NCBI GenBank assembly: GCA_001804345.1
Contig: MHFU01000034.1
Coordinates: 620-9,348 of the forward strand
Source: Omnitrophica bacterium RIFOXYB12_FULL_50_7
Lineage (GTDB): Bacteria; Omnitrophota; Omnitrophia; Omnitrophales; Aquincolibacteriaceae
Length of the DNA stretch: 8,729 bases
Reading direction: 5' to 3'
The notes under the pieces: model-generated
Seen by the model: only the letters and a program-made list of their open reading frames with translations
Database searches by the model: none
What the model was told of the DNA's origin: nothing
Shown: positions 1 to 6,401 of the stretch, in pieces
Position numbering within the stretch: the stretch's first letter is position 1
Layout: each line of letters starts with the position of its first letter
Position numbers and translations under genes: made by a program

Positions 1-57
1 GGCTGACACAAGCGTAGCCCCGGTGAGATGAAAAGAAAAACAAAAGAAGCAGAAATT

Positions 58-87
58 TTGACGTGAAACGACTCGGGAACGTTTAAT
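58..87 (+). promoter_or_regulatory. Possible sigma-70 promoter
   Basis: TTGACG (58-63) and TTTAAT (82-87) are separated by 18 bp, and each hexamer matches the consensus at 5 of 6 positions. Transcription would start near 94. No convincing gene follows on this strand, so the site may drive an unrecognised small RNA or be a chance match in an AT-rich stretch. Confidence 0.3.
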
Positions 88-145
88 ATCTATTAATGGT
101 AGACCGCGAAAAGCGTGCGGATTGCAGAGGGTACGGCGAACTTTT

Positions 146-343
146 TTATAAGCTGTGCCGAGCGGGTGCGTGGACTTGCTTGGATTCGAGGAGCTCCATG
201 ATCTCGTCGATACAAAGCTGGATATGCGGCGGAGGGCTACCATCAAAGAGAAGGAGTATATTCAGAACGAAACGACGTACCTCGGTCGCAAGCATTCGGT
301 CCCTGACCTTCACTAATCGACAATCCAACTCGTCTGGCGACAT
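146..343 (-). CDS. Possible small hypothetical protein (65 aa)
   Basis: I do not recognise this protein. The frame reads MSPDELDCRLVKVRDRM and ends ELLESKQVHAPARHSL, with two stretches that look like amphipathic helices around an SPPPH turn. The chosen ATG at 343 has a GGGGGAG purine run about 8 nt upstream. The frame stays open further upstream to an ATG at 439, which I see no reason to prefer. There is no signal peptide or membrane segment. The residue composition is protein-like, unlike the Cys/Ser/Arg-rich frame on the opposite strand (96-371). It stands alone, pointing away from the FadL-family gene. It could be a real small gene, the relic of a longer one, or a chance ORF. Confidence 0.35.
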   Translation of the reverse strand: MSPDELDCRLVKVRDRMLATEVRRFVLNILLLFDGSPPPHIQLCIDEIMELLESKQVHAPARHSL

Positions 344-515
344 TTGTCCTGCTCCCCCCACCCTCTTCTGACTTAAAACTAGCACTCTATTTGAATATCC
401 GCAAGCCACCATTGATTGAATAATAGCAATATGATGCATTAACGATCTTTCTTATGAATTCAGGCAGAAAGTGACCTAAATAAAATTGAAGGAAATATCC
501 GATGGGTTCGATAAT

Positions 516-545
516 TTGTCAGTACCATTTTTTATTACTAAGAAT
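516..545 (+). promoter_or_regulatory. Candidate promoter of the FadL-family gene
   Basis: TTGTCA (516-521, 5/6 match to -35) is followed after 18 bp by AAGAAT (540-545, 4/6 match to -10). The predicted start near 552 would leave a leader of about 30 nt containing the AAGGAG ribosome-binding site at 567-572. This is the best-placed candidate upstream of the gene, but the -10 is weak. Confidence 0.3.
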
Positions 546-581
546 ACGAGGGCCATACGCCTCAACAAGGAGTTTCAACCC

Positions 582-1967
582 ATGATGAAGAAAACACTTT
601 CCATCGGAATAGTCATCGTCTTTATTGCCATCACCCCTGCTCCCGCTTTCGCGGTGGGTTCCGGAGGATTTGAGAACGCGTCCTTCAGCGCCAAACAGCT
701 AGGGACAGGCGCCGCCGTCACGGCCACACCGGATGAACCCGCCGCCATCTCCTACAACCCGGCCGGCATCGCGGACCTCCCGGGCGTGCAAGTCCAGGGA
801 AACGCCAATTTCATCAGTCTCATGACATTCAAAGATAACGACACCACAGGAAGTACGCGCAGTTCCGGAACCCTCAATCTTGTTCCGACCAGTTATGTGA
901 CGATCAACCCAGGTAAGATCTTTGGCGACAAACTTGCGTTCGGCGTCGGCACGGACTCTCCCTTCGGCCTCCTGAACAAATACAAATCCAGTGACCCGGC
1001 CGTCCATTACACCGGCTGGAAAAACTGGCTCAAGATGTACACGATCAAGCCTACGGTGGCCTACAAGATCACCGACAAGATTTCCGTCGGTGGCGGCCCG
1101 ATGTGGTACAGGATCTACGATTTCGGCGGGATGCAGGCATATCCGAATATTTTAGCTGCCGGTGCTCCTTTTTTTACCGGACTAACAACCGATGGACAAA
1201 TCCGGATCAATACCGCAGGAAATCGCTGGGGCTGGCAAATGGGCGCCCTGATGAAATTGAGTGAAAAACACCGGTTGGGATATTATTTTCGAAGCCCTGT
1301 CGTTGTAAAAACGAGCGGTTTAGTGAAAGTTGAGAATTCTTCGATTGGTAATTTCGAAACGGGGGTCCACACAAAGGTCTCCCTGCCAATGAATATGACC
1401 TGGGCCTACGCCTATCAACCGACGCCAAAAACCCACTATGAGGCGGATTTTACATGGTCCCATTGGTCTACTTATGAACGTCAGTACTTTGTCACTGACC
1501 CTTCTGGAAGTGCGGCAAATGACGCCATCCTGAATGCCATCCGTGCGGCCGACAAGGACTATAGAGATGGCTATGGCATTCAGCTGGGCGCTAGTCACAA
1601 ACTCACAAAAAAACTCACGCTCCGCGGCGGAAGCTGGTTCTATTGGACACCCATTCCCAAGACATCGTTTATCCCTGCAGTCGCGGACGCGAATCACCTG
1701 GCCGTCAGTATCGGCGCAGGCTACGACATCAACAAATACTTCACCGCGGACCTTTGCTATTACAACTCATTCTATTTCAGAAGACGCATCAACAACAGCA
1801 TTGGCGAGGCACTTCCGAATTCCTCTGTGGACGGAACTTACACTTCCTACTCCCAGGCATTTACGGTCAGCTTGACGATGAAGTGGGACGATATTTTCCC
1901 TCGGTCACTCGGAAATAAAGGGAATGAAGCTGAAGCGCCTTCGATCGATATAACGCCGGCGAAATAA
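582..1967 (+). CDS. FadL/OmpP1/TodX-family outer-membrane transport protein
   Basis: This is probably a 14-strand beta-barrel that passes hydrophobic compounds such as long-chain fatty acids or hydrocarbons across the outer membrane. The ATG at 582 is chosen because AAGGAG (567-572) lies 9 nt upstream and a classical signal peptide follows at once (MMKK, hydrophobic core, AFA|VGS, cleavage near residue 24). The upstream in-frame extension to a TTG at 486 would bury that signal. Family hallmarks are the N-terminal GSGGFENASFSAKQLGTGAA segment, YNPAG at residues 58-62, and alternating aromatic strands such as WGWQMGALMKLSEKHRLGYYFRS and GGSWFYWTPIP. Length is 461 aa, in the family range. The substrate cannot be read from sequence. 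After the last strand (near F439) comes a polar tail of about 22 residues ending ITPAK, so the protein does not end in the usual terminal aromatic residue. Codons from about 1140 to 1400 are more A/T-ending than the rest. Confidence 0.9.
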   Translation: MMKKTLSIGIVIVFIAITPAPAFAVGSGGFENASFSAKQLGTGAAVTATPDEPAAISYNPAGIADLPGVQVQGNANFISLMTFKDNDTTGSTRSSGTLNLVPTSYVTINPGKIFGDKLAFGVGTDSPFGLLNKYKSSDPAVHYTGWKNWLKMYTIKPTVAYKITDKISVGGGPMWYRIYDFGGMQAYPNILAAGAPFFTGLTTDGQIRINTAGNRWGWQMGALMKLSEKHRLGYYFRSPVVVKTSGLVKVENSSIGNFETGVHTKVSLPMNMTWAYAYQPTPKTHYEADFTWSHWSTYERQYFVTDPSGSAANDAILNAIRAADKDYRDGYGIQLGASHKLTKKLTLRGGSWFYWTPIPKTSFIPAVADANHLAVSIGAGYDINKYFTADLCYYNSFYFRRRINNSIGEALPNSSVDGTYTSYSQAFTVSLTMKWDDIFPRSLGNKGNEAEAPSIDITPAK

Positions 1968-1999
1968 CAAAGCCGTACAGCGTAGGTGGTAGGGCATTC

Positions 2000-2045
2000 A
2001 AAAAAAAGGGGGCAGGCAGTTACTTAATGCCTGTCCCCTTTTTTT
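2000..2045. terminator. Bidirectional intrinsic terminator (copy 1 of a REP-like palindrome)
   Basis: A 7 A / GGGGGCAGGCA arm (2001-2018) faces a TGCCTGTCCCC / 7 T arm (2028-2045) across a 9-nt loop. This gives an 18-bp stem with one exception, G2012 opposite T2034, a G-U pair in plus-strand RNA. A-tracts and T-tracts flank both sides, so it can end the FadL-family transcript on plus and the gpsA transcript on minus. It lies between their convergent stop codons. The GC-rich core recurs inverted at 3651-3689. Confidence 0.85.
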
Positions 2046-2060
2046 CTGAGTCGGCCTTTT

Positions 2061-3098
2061 TTATTTAGGCTGGAAGGAACTGAAATCAAAGGCTTTCCAC
2101 TCTTCAAACGGCGTGCGCGAAAGAAGCGTCTCCACGACCTCGCCTGGATCCTTATCATGAAAAAGCATTTGGTAAACTTCTCCCATGATCGGTAGTTGCA
2201 AAGCCTCACGCTCACAAAGCTGATGCACGCTTAAAGAAGTATCCACACCTTCGGCAACCATGGCCATTTCTCCGAGGATGTCCTTAATTTTCCGGCCCTT
2301 GCCAAGTTCTCGGCCCACATGAAGATTCCGTCCGTGCTTCGAAAAACAGGTCGTGATGAGGTCCCCGATTCCGGAAAGCCCGAAAAAAGTATTCGGGTTC
2401 GCTCCGTGCTTCACCCCAAGCCGAACGATCTCGTAAAGCCCGCGCGTGATGAGACCCGACTTGGTATTATCTCCGAATTGGAGCCCGTCACAGACCCCCG
2501 CCGCGATCGCAATCACATTCTTGAGCGCACCGCCGAATTCGACTCCCGTCAGGTCCTTTTGAACATAGATCCGGAATTGAGGATCGCGGAAATACTCCTG
2601 GACGTACTGAGCGTGTTTAAGATTCCCAGAGGCCGCTACAGTCAGGGTCGGGATCTTGCGAGCCACTTCTTCGGCATGCGAAGGACCTGACAGCACAACA
2701 ATGGGAAGATCCTCACCCAGAACCGAGCGAATAATCTCGGAAGGCCGGAGGCAGGTTTTTTTTTCAATCCCCTTGGCCGTACTCACAAGGATCTTGCCTT
2801 GATACGAAAACGATTGGATCCTAAAAATAACATCGCGAAGATATTGCGAAGGAATGGCCAACACGAGCACGTCGCCAAAATCGACCGCTTCCTTAAGGTC
2901 GGACGTGATCCTGAGGTCCGTGGGCAACTTCACGCCCGGAAGAAATTTGACGTTCTCGCGTCCTTCCTGAAGGATCTTCTCGTAATCCGCGAACGCGGAC
3001 CACAGCATCACTTCGTTGCCGCAACGAAGATTCACAAGCGCGAGCGCCGTTCCCCACCCGCCGTCCCCCAACACGCTCACTTTGATATTCTTAGGCAT
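2061..3098 (-). CDS. gpsA: Glycerol-3-phosphate dehydrogenase [NAD(P)+]
   Basis: A cytoplasmic enzyme that reduces dihydroxyacetone phosphate to sn-glycerol 3-phosphate, the backbone for phospholipid synthesis. The N-terminal Rossmann fold carries GDGGWGTALA (residues 11-20). STAKGIE (Lys109) and LSGPSHAEEVA (137-145) follow. The substrate domain has GGALKNVIAIAAGVCDG with the expected catalytic Lys193, then GDNTKSGLITRG and LSGIGDL. Length is 345 aa, normal for the family. ATG at 3098 is preferred over an adjacent GTG at 3101; a purine-rich AGAAAGGG lies just upstream. It is the last gene of the minus-strand run, 108 bp after the thioesterase, with heptad hairpin A in the gap and the shared terminator beyond its stop. 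It may be co-transcribed with the chaperone genes, but no promoter of its own was evident. Confidence 0.96.
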   Translation of the reverse strand: MPKNIKVSVLGDGGWGTALALVNLRCGNEVMLWSAFADYEKILQEGRENVKFLPGVKLPTDLRITSDLKEAVDFGDVLVLAIPSQYLRDVIFRIQSFSYQGKILVSTAKGIEKKTCLRPSEIIRSVLGEDLPIVVLSGPSHAEEVARKIPTLTVAASGNLKHAQYVQEYFRDPQFRIYVQKDLTGVEFGGALKNVIAIAAGVCDGLQFGDNTKSGLITRGLYEIVRLGVKHGANPNTFFGLSGIGDLITTCFSKHGRNLHVGRELGKGRKIKDILGEMAMVAEGVDTSLSVHQLCEREALQLPIMGEVYQMLFHDKDPGEVVETLLSRTPFEEWKAFDFSSFQPK

Positions 3099-3137
3099 CA
3101 CAACCCTTTCTACCTTTCTAAATCTTTAGCATTCGCT

Positions 3138-3203
3138 GGCGCAACGCTCAACGCGCAACGTCACGTTTTAACGTAGAGCGTTGTCCGTTGCCCGTTGCGC
3201 GCC
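3138..3203. repeat. Heptad-register palindrome A (CAACGNN family)
   Basis: CAACG starts at 3142, 3149 and 3156, exactly 7 bp apart. Its complement CGTTG starts at 3179, 3186 and 3193, also exactly 7 bp apart. The two triplets face each other across an ACGTTTTAACGT core (3163-3174). Each CAACG can pair with its mirror CGTTG, while the two bases between units mostly do not pair. GGC and GCC flank the outside. On the plus strand the hairpin is followed by five T (3204-3208), giving a terminator-like shape opposite to the flanking genes. It fills the gap between the thioesterase stop and the gpsA start. Confidence 0.8.
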
Positions 3204-3206
3204 TTT

Positions 3207-3638
3207 TTATTTACACCGGCAACGCTTCTTGAGAAGCGCGTGCTCTTGGACAACTGCTTTGATCTCTGCGGGAACGCGGCAGGGCTTCATGGTCTTATTC
3301 ACGAAGACGTGCACTGTATATCCCGTCGCAAGCAAAACCTGGGTTTTTGAATTCATCACCTGATACTCGAAACGCAAAGTGCTGTTACCGATCTCCACCA
3401 CACTTGCCCGCACCGTAATATCATCATCATAGGTCGAAGGTGCGAGATAATTAGCGTGAGCTTCCGCGACCGGAAGATAGATCTCTTTTTTTTCGCATTC
3501 GGTGTACGGAAATCCCAACGCCCGGAAATATTCGGTACGCGCGGCCTCGAACCATTTCAGATAGTTCGCGTAATAGGTAATCCCCATCTGGTCTGTATCC
3601 GCGTAAAGCACCCGGTAGCGATAATCGAAGTAGATCAT
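3207..3638 (-). CDS. YbgC/FadM-type acyl-CoA thioesterase (4HBT hotdog fold)
   Basis: A small cytoplasmic hydrolase predicted to cleave acyl-CoA or acyl-ACP thioesters. The N-terminal segment YRVLYADTDQMGITYYANYLKW matches the 4-hydroxybenzoyl-CoA thioesterase family signature, with Asp16 in the position of the catalytic aspartate. The rest of the hotdog fold follows (ITVRASVVEIGNSTLRFEYQV, GYTVHVFVN). Length is 143 aa, typical. The ATG at 3638 has GGAG 7 nt upstream. The gene lies between dnaJ and gpsA on the same strand, with a REP-like hairpin (3651-3689) ending directly before its ribosome-binding site. YbgC in proteobacteria belongs with tol-pal; here there is no tol gene nearby, and the gpsA neighbour instead fits lipid metabolism. 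The substrate is unknown. Confidence 0.88.
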   Translation of the reverse strand: MIYFDYRYRVLYADTDQMGITYYANYLKWFEAARTEYFRALGFPYTECEKKEIYLPVAEAHANYLAPSTYDDDITVRASVVEIGNSTLRFEYQVMNSKTQVLLATGYTVHVFVNKTMKPCRVPAEIKAVVQEHALLKKRCRCK

Positions 3639-3650
3639 GGCCTATCTCCA

Positions 3651-3689
3651 TAAAGGGGACAGGCAGGCAGTGAATGCCTGCCCCCTTTA
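3651..3689. repeat. REP-like palindrome, copy 2 (inverted relative to 2000-2045)
   Basis: TAAAGGGGACAGGCA (3651-3665) faces TGCCTGCCCCCTTTA (3675-3689) across a 9-nt loop. This is a 15-bp stem with one mismatch, A3659 opposite C3681, which becomes a G-U pair in minus-strand RNA. Arms, loop length and the odd position match the reverse complement of the 2000-2045 element. It starts 4 nt after the dnaJ stop and ends just before the thioesterase ribosome-binding site. The T-tract is only three bases, so it is probably at most a weak terminator or a 3'-end stabiliser for dnaJ mRNA. Confidence 0.75.
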
Positions 3690-3692
3690 TCG

Positions 3693-4790
3693 CTAAAAAA
3701 AACTCTTTTTCGTTTGGATCTTTTCCTTGCGCTCGACCGCCAACTTCTCAAGAATTTCACGCTCCGTTTTACTCAGCTTCGTCGGGATCTCAACCTGTAC
3801 GCGCACGTACAGGTCCCCGCGGCGGCCTTCCATCCCGAAAGTCGGAACGCCCTCTCCCTTAACCTTAAGGACTTTCCCGGCCGGGGTACCGCCCGCAATC
3901 TCGAGGCCTGTCTTTCCTGAGAGCGTCGGGACTTCCACCTCACCCCCGAGCACCGCGACAGTGTAAGGGATCAAAACCTCGCAATAAATGTCATGGCCCT
4001 GGCGTTCGAAGGTCTTGTTCTTTTTCACGAGCACCTGGATATAAAGATCGCCGCGGGACGCACCGCTTTGCCCGGCTTCGCCCTCGCCAGTCATCCGGAG
4101 CCGTGAGCCATGCTCAATGCCGGCAGGGATCTTGACCTGCAGCTTGCGTGTTTTTCGCGCGCGTCCCTCTCCGCGACAAGCTTGGCATGGCTTCTCGATC
4201 GATTCCCCTTCACCGTGGCAGCGGGGGCAAGTCCTTCGAAGCGTGAAAAAACCCTGAGAGACACGAACTTCTCCACGGCCTCCGCAGTCCTCGCAGACTT
4301 TTTTTTTGGAACCTTTTTCTGCGCCCGTTCCCTGGCATTCGCCGCAAGTTTCCTTGCGCGGAATCTCAAGATCAAAGGTCTTGCCGGTAAGCACCTCCGC
4401 GAGTTCGAGCTCAACGGTATATTCCAGGTCAGAACCCCGTTGCCCGCGACCGCGCCTTCTTCCGCCGCCCCCGCTCCCACCGAAAAAATCTTCGAAAAGA
4501 TCACCGAAAATATCACTGAACCCGCCGAACGCGTCCTGGAAACCTTCGAATCCTGAAAATCCAGCCCCACCCATGCTGTGGCCAAACTGATCGTAACGAG
4601 CCCGCTTGTCTGAATCGCTCAGTACAGCGTAGGCCTCAGCCGCTTCTTTAAATTTTTCTTCAGCCACTTTATCACCGGGATTGCGATCAGGATGATATTG
4701 AAGCGCGAGCTTGCGGTAGCTTTTCTTGATGGTTTCCCCATCCGCAGTCCGGGGCACACTCAACACTTCATAATAATCGCGTTTGGTCAT
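3693..4790 (-). CDS. dnaJ: Chaperone protein DnaJ (class I Hsp40)
   Basis: Co-chaperone that stimulates DnaK ATPase and delivers unfolded substrates. All class I parts are present in order. The J domain (1-70) carries HPD at 33-35, followed by a Gly/Phe-rich linker (about 71-115). The zinc-binding domain has four CxxCxGxG motifs starting at Cys149, 166, 188 and 202. Two C-terminal beta domains and a basic tail complete it. Length is 365 aa, normal. ATG at 4790 gives the expected start TKRDYYEVL; AAGGA lies upstream at a short spacing. Its usual partner dnaK is absent: the gene upstream is grpE, 88 bp away, with heptad palindrome B in between. The protein looks fully functional, so DnaK should be encoded elsewhere. 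Confidence 0.98.
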   Translation of the reverse strand: MTKRDYYEVLSVPRTADGETIKKSYRKLALQYHPDRNPGDKVAEEKFKEAAEAYAVLSDSDKRARYDQFGHSMGGAGFSGFEGFQDAFGGFSDIFGDLFEDFFGGSGGGGRRRGRGQRGSDLEYTVELELAEVLTGKTFDLEIPRKETCGECQGTGAEKGSKKKVCEDCGGRGEVRVSQGFFTLRRTCPRCHGEGESIEKPCQACRGEGRARKTRKLQVKIPAGIEHGSRLRMTGEGEAGQSGASRGDLYIQVLVKKNKTFERQGHDIYCEVLIPYTVAVLGGEVEVPTLSGKTGLEIAGGTPAGKVLKVKGEGVPTFGMEGRRGDLYVRVQVEIPTKLSKTEREILEKLAVERKEKIQTKKSFF

Positions 4791-4807
4791 GATTCCTTAG
4801 GACATCC

Positions 4808-4871
4808 GGGACTCGGGACTCGTACCTCGGGATTCGAAAAAACGAGTCCCTAGTCCCGAGTAACAAGTCTG
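4808..4871. repeat. Heptad-register palindrome B (GGGACTC family)
   Basis: Four consecutive heptads on the left arm (GGGACTC 4808, GGGACTC 4815, GTACCTC 4822, GGGATTC 4829) face four on the right (GAGTCCC 4844, TAGTCCC 4851, GAGTAAC 4858, AAGTCTG 4865). A G-AAAAAA-C tip joins them. In the symmetric register each left heptad lies opposite its mirror heptad, and the innermost pair gives an 8-bp stem with a six-A loop. Sliding the arms by two heptads gives an alternative 17-bp stem (4807-4823 with 4842-4858) with a single mismatch. The element fills the grpE-dnaJ gap, where dnaK would normally lie. Confidence 0.85.
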
Positions 4872-4878
4872 CTTTGAG

Positions 4879-5562
4879 TTAAGTAATCTCGTCCTGCTTT
4901 TCGTCGGAAGCAGACGCCTTCGGTTGGGGTGACACTCGGACACGAACCTTGGCAGCCCTGAGAAGACGGTCATGCAGCATGAAGCCGGGCTCCAGTTCGT
5001 CCACAATCTGGTCTTCCTTGCCTTCTTCGGGCACGTGCGCGACAACTTCGTGAAAATGCGGATTGAACACCTGATCCGCCGTCTCGATCCGCTTGAGTCC
5101 GTGCATTTTGAGAATATCGGTCAACTGTTTCTGCACCCTCTCCACACCGGAAACGAGCGTCTTCAAATTCTGCTGCAAAGCTTCTTCACCGGAAGCCTTT
5201 ATGGAAGCCGTGTTCGCGTGTCCCACCGCGCGCTCAAAATTATCTATGACTGGAAGGAGATCCCTTAAGATTCGCTCCTGGCTAAACTTGATGAAATCTT
5301 CTTTCTCCCGCGCGTTCCTTTTCTTCGCGTTTTCATAATCCGCCGCCGCAAGCAGAAATTTCTGACGTAACCCTTCGAGCTCCTCAACTTTTTTCTTGAG
5401 ATCTTCAAAATCCTGTGCTGAAACTTCTATTTTCCCGCCATTCGGAGGTGAGGCAGGCGACACCCCTTGTTTTTCACCCTCCGCCATCCCTACCTCGCCG
5501 GCAGACGGGCGCTTTCCTTCATCCTGTTTTTCATTATGATTTTTTTTGTGATGGTGACTCAT
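4879..5562 (-). CDS. grpE: Nucleotide exchange factor GrpE
   Basis: Cytoplasmic exchange factor that releases ADP from DnaK. The first 50 residues are a charged, poorly conserved tail that opens with a His-rich MSHHHKKNH. A coiled-coil segment follows (about 51-100: DLKKKVEELEGLRQKFL, ADYENAKKR). The conserved core then runs LLPVIDNFERAV, GVERVQKQL, HGLKRIETADQVFNPHFHEVV and LEPGFMLHDRLLRAAKVRV, the beta-domain signature. Length is 227 aa, slightly above average because of the N-terminal tail. Its ATG overlaps the hrcA stop as TGATG, so the two are probably translationally coupled. An internal ATG (residue 26) after GAGGTAGGG is a possible alternative start. The gene downstream is dnaJ rather than the expected dnaK. 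Confidence 0.96.
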   Translation of the reverse strand: MSHHHKKNHNEKQDEGKRPSAGEVGMAEGEKQGVSPASPPNGGKIEVSAQDFEDLKKKVEELEGLRQKFLLAAADYENAKKRNAREKEDFIKFSQERILRDLLPVIDNFERAVGHANTASIKASGEEALQQNLKTLVSGVERVQKQLTDILKMHGLKRIETADQVFNPHFHEVVAHVPEEGKEDQIVDELEPGFMLHDRLLRAAKVRVRVSPQPKASASDEKQDEIT

Positions 5563-6341
5563 CAGGCTTCAGGCTCCCTGGGTTCAAGAATATCGCCTAC
5601 CGCCACGGCCATGCGGGAGACTAACGGAATAATCTGGCGATACGCCATGCGCTTGGGACCCAGGATCGCGATCACACCCTGGCGGCCTTCCCCCGCGGCA
5701 TAACGAGCCGTCACAATGGCGCAATCTTCCAAAGCTTCGTGCGAATGCTCACGCCCTACGGAGACAGACACATGTTGCGGATCCGCGTGCGTCAGGACCC
5801 ATCGCATCAGTGTCACTTTTTCCTCAAAAACACCCAGAAGATTCTTGATCCGGCGAACATCTTGGAACTCCGGTTTTTCAAGCATATGGGACAAACCCTG
5901 CAAAGAAAGCTTGAGACGGCCCGGTTTTTCAGACACCGGAACTTCCGCGAAAGGCATTAAAGTCAACCCGACTTCCTGGGAGAGCGAAGAAAGCAAAAGT
6001 GAAACATGGTCCAGAAACTCCTCGAGCCTCTCATCCCCACCCTTGGGAGCCAGCTCCTCCTCAAAACGGTTCAGCGGCTCTTCGGAACAATCTTCAAAAG
6101 AAGTATGATCCAGATAATAACGATAGCCATGGTCCGTCGGCAAACGACCCGACGAGGTATGCGGATGCGTCAAATAGCCCATTTCCTCCAGGGCGCCCAT
6201 CTCATGACGGATGGTCGCGGGAGAAAAAGAAATAGCGCATTTCTCAGCAATCGAGCGCGAACCCACCGGCTGAGTAGTCTCGATATGCGTCTCAATGACA
6301 CCCCGGAGAATGTCGTTCTGTCTTAGGGATAAGGTTTCCAT
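5562..6341 (-). CDS. hrcA: Heat-inducible transcription repressor HrcA, compact form
   Basis: Repressor of chaperone operons; in studied bacteria it binds the CIRCE operator and is kept active by GroEL. The winged helix-turn-helix is typical (residues 1-82: PVGSRSIAEK, SPATIRHEMGALEEMGYLTHPHTSSGRLPTDHGYRYYLD). The C-terminal part is also clear (LEKPEFQDVRRIKNLL, GVIAILGPKRMAYRQIIPLV). At 259 aa it is about 80 residues shorter than the usual 340. Judged from remembered family sequences, the loss lies in the middle, after LSQEVGLTLMPFAEV, where the GAF-like domain and its inserted dimerisation domain normally continue. ATG at 6341 is chosen over an in-frame TTG at 6362 because the family start (LSLRQNDIL) follows directly; neither has a clear ribosome-binding site. 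It is first in the chaperone run and coupled to grpE. No CIRCE was found. Confidence 0.93.
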   Translation of the reverse strand: METLSLRQNDILRGVIETHIETTQPVGSRSIAEKCAISFSPATIRHEMGALEEMGYLTHPHTSSGRLPTDHGYRYYLDHTSFEDCSEEPLNRFEEELAPKGGDERLEEFLDHVSLLLSSLSQEVGLTLMPFAEVPVSEKPGRLKLSLQGLSHMLEKPEFQDVRRIKNLLGVFEEKVTLMRWVLTHADPQHVSVSVGREHSHEALEDCAIVTARYAAGEGRQGVIAILGPKRMAYRQIIPLVSRMAVAVGDILEPREPEA

Positions 6342-6352
6342 ATAGGGCGGGT

Positions 6353-6381
6353 ATGATAGCAAAAAATATGCTCTGTGAGAA
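6353..6381 (-). promoter_or_regulatory. Candidate promoter of hrcA
   Basis: Read on the minus strand, TTCTCA (6376-6381, 4/6) and TATCAT (6353-6358, 5/6) are 17 bp apart. Transcription would begin near 6346, only about 5 nt before the hrcA ATG. That would make the message nearly leaderless and fits the lack of a ribosome-binding site. Confidence 0.4.
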
Positions 6382-6401
6382 GCAGACGTTTAAAAACGAG
6401 T

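Noticed and set aside
2..31. Possible C-terminal tail of a plus-strand gene entering the window (ADTSVAPVR, then TGA)
   Set aside because: Ten codons with no recognisable motif cannot be told from chance.
96..371. Plus-strand ORF near the left edge, starting just after a possible promoter
   Set aside because: Its translation is rich in Cys, Ser and Arg with no family resemblance and no ribosome-binding site. It looks like the out-of-frame complement of the minus-strand ORF at 146-343.
379..387. CTAGCACTC, resembling one half of a CIRCE operator
   Set aside because: The second half is absent at the required 9-bp spacing, and no chaperone gene follows.
486..581. N-terminal extension of the FadL-family gene from a TTG at 486
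   Set aside because: The ATG at 582 has a proper AAGGAG and starts directly with a signal peptide; the extension would place 32 residues before it.
3126..3134. TTAGCATTC, resembling one half of a CIRCE operator upstream of gpsA
   Set aside because: The sequence 9 bp further on matches the second half at only 3 of 9 positions.
4091..4590. Long open frames on both strands across dnaJ
   Set aside because: They overlap the unmistakable DnaJ glycine-rich and zinc-finger coding region and have low-complexity, out-of-frame composition.
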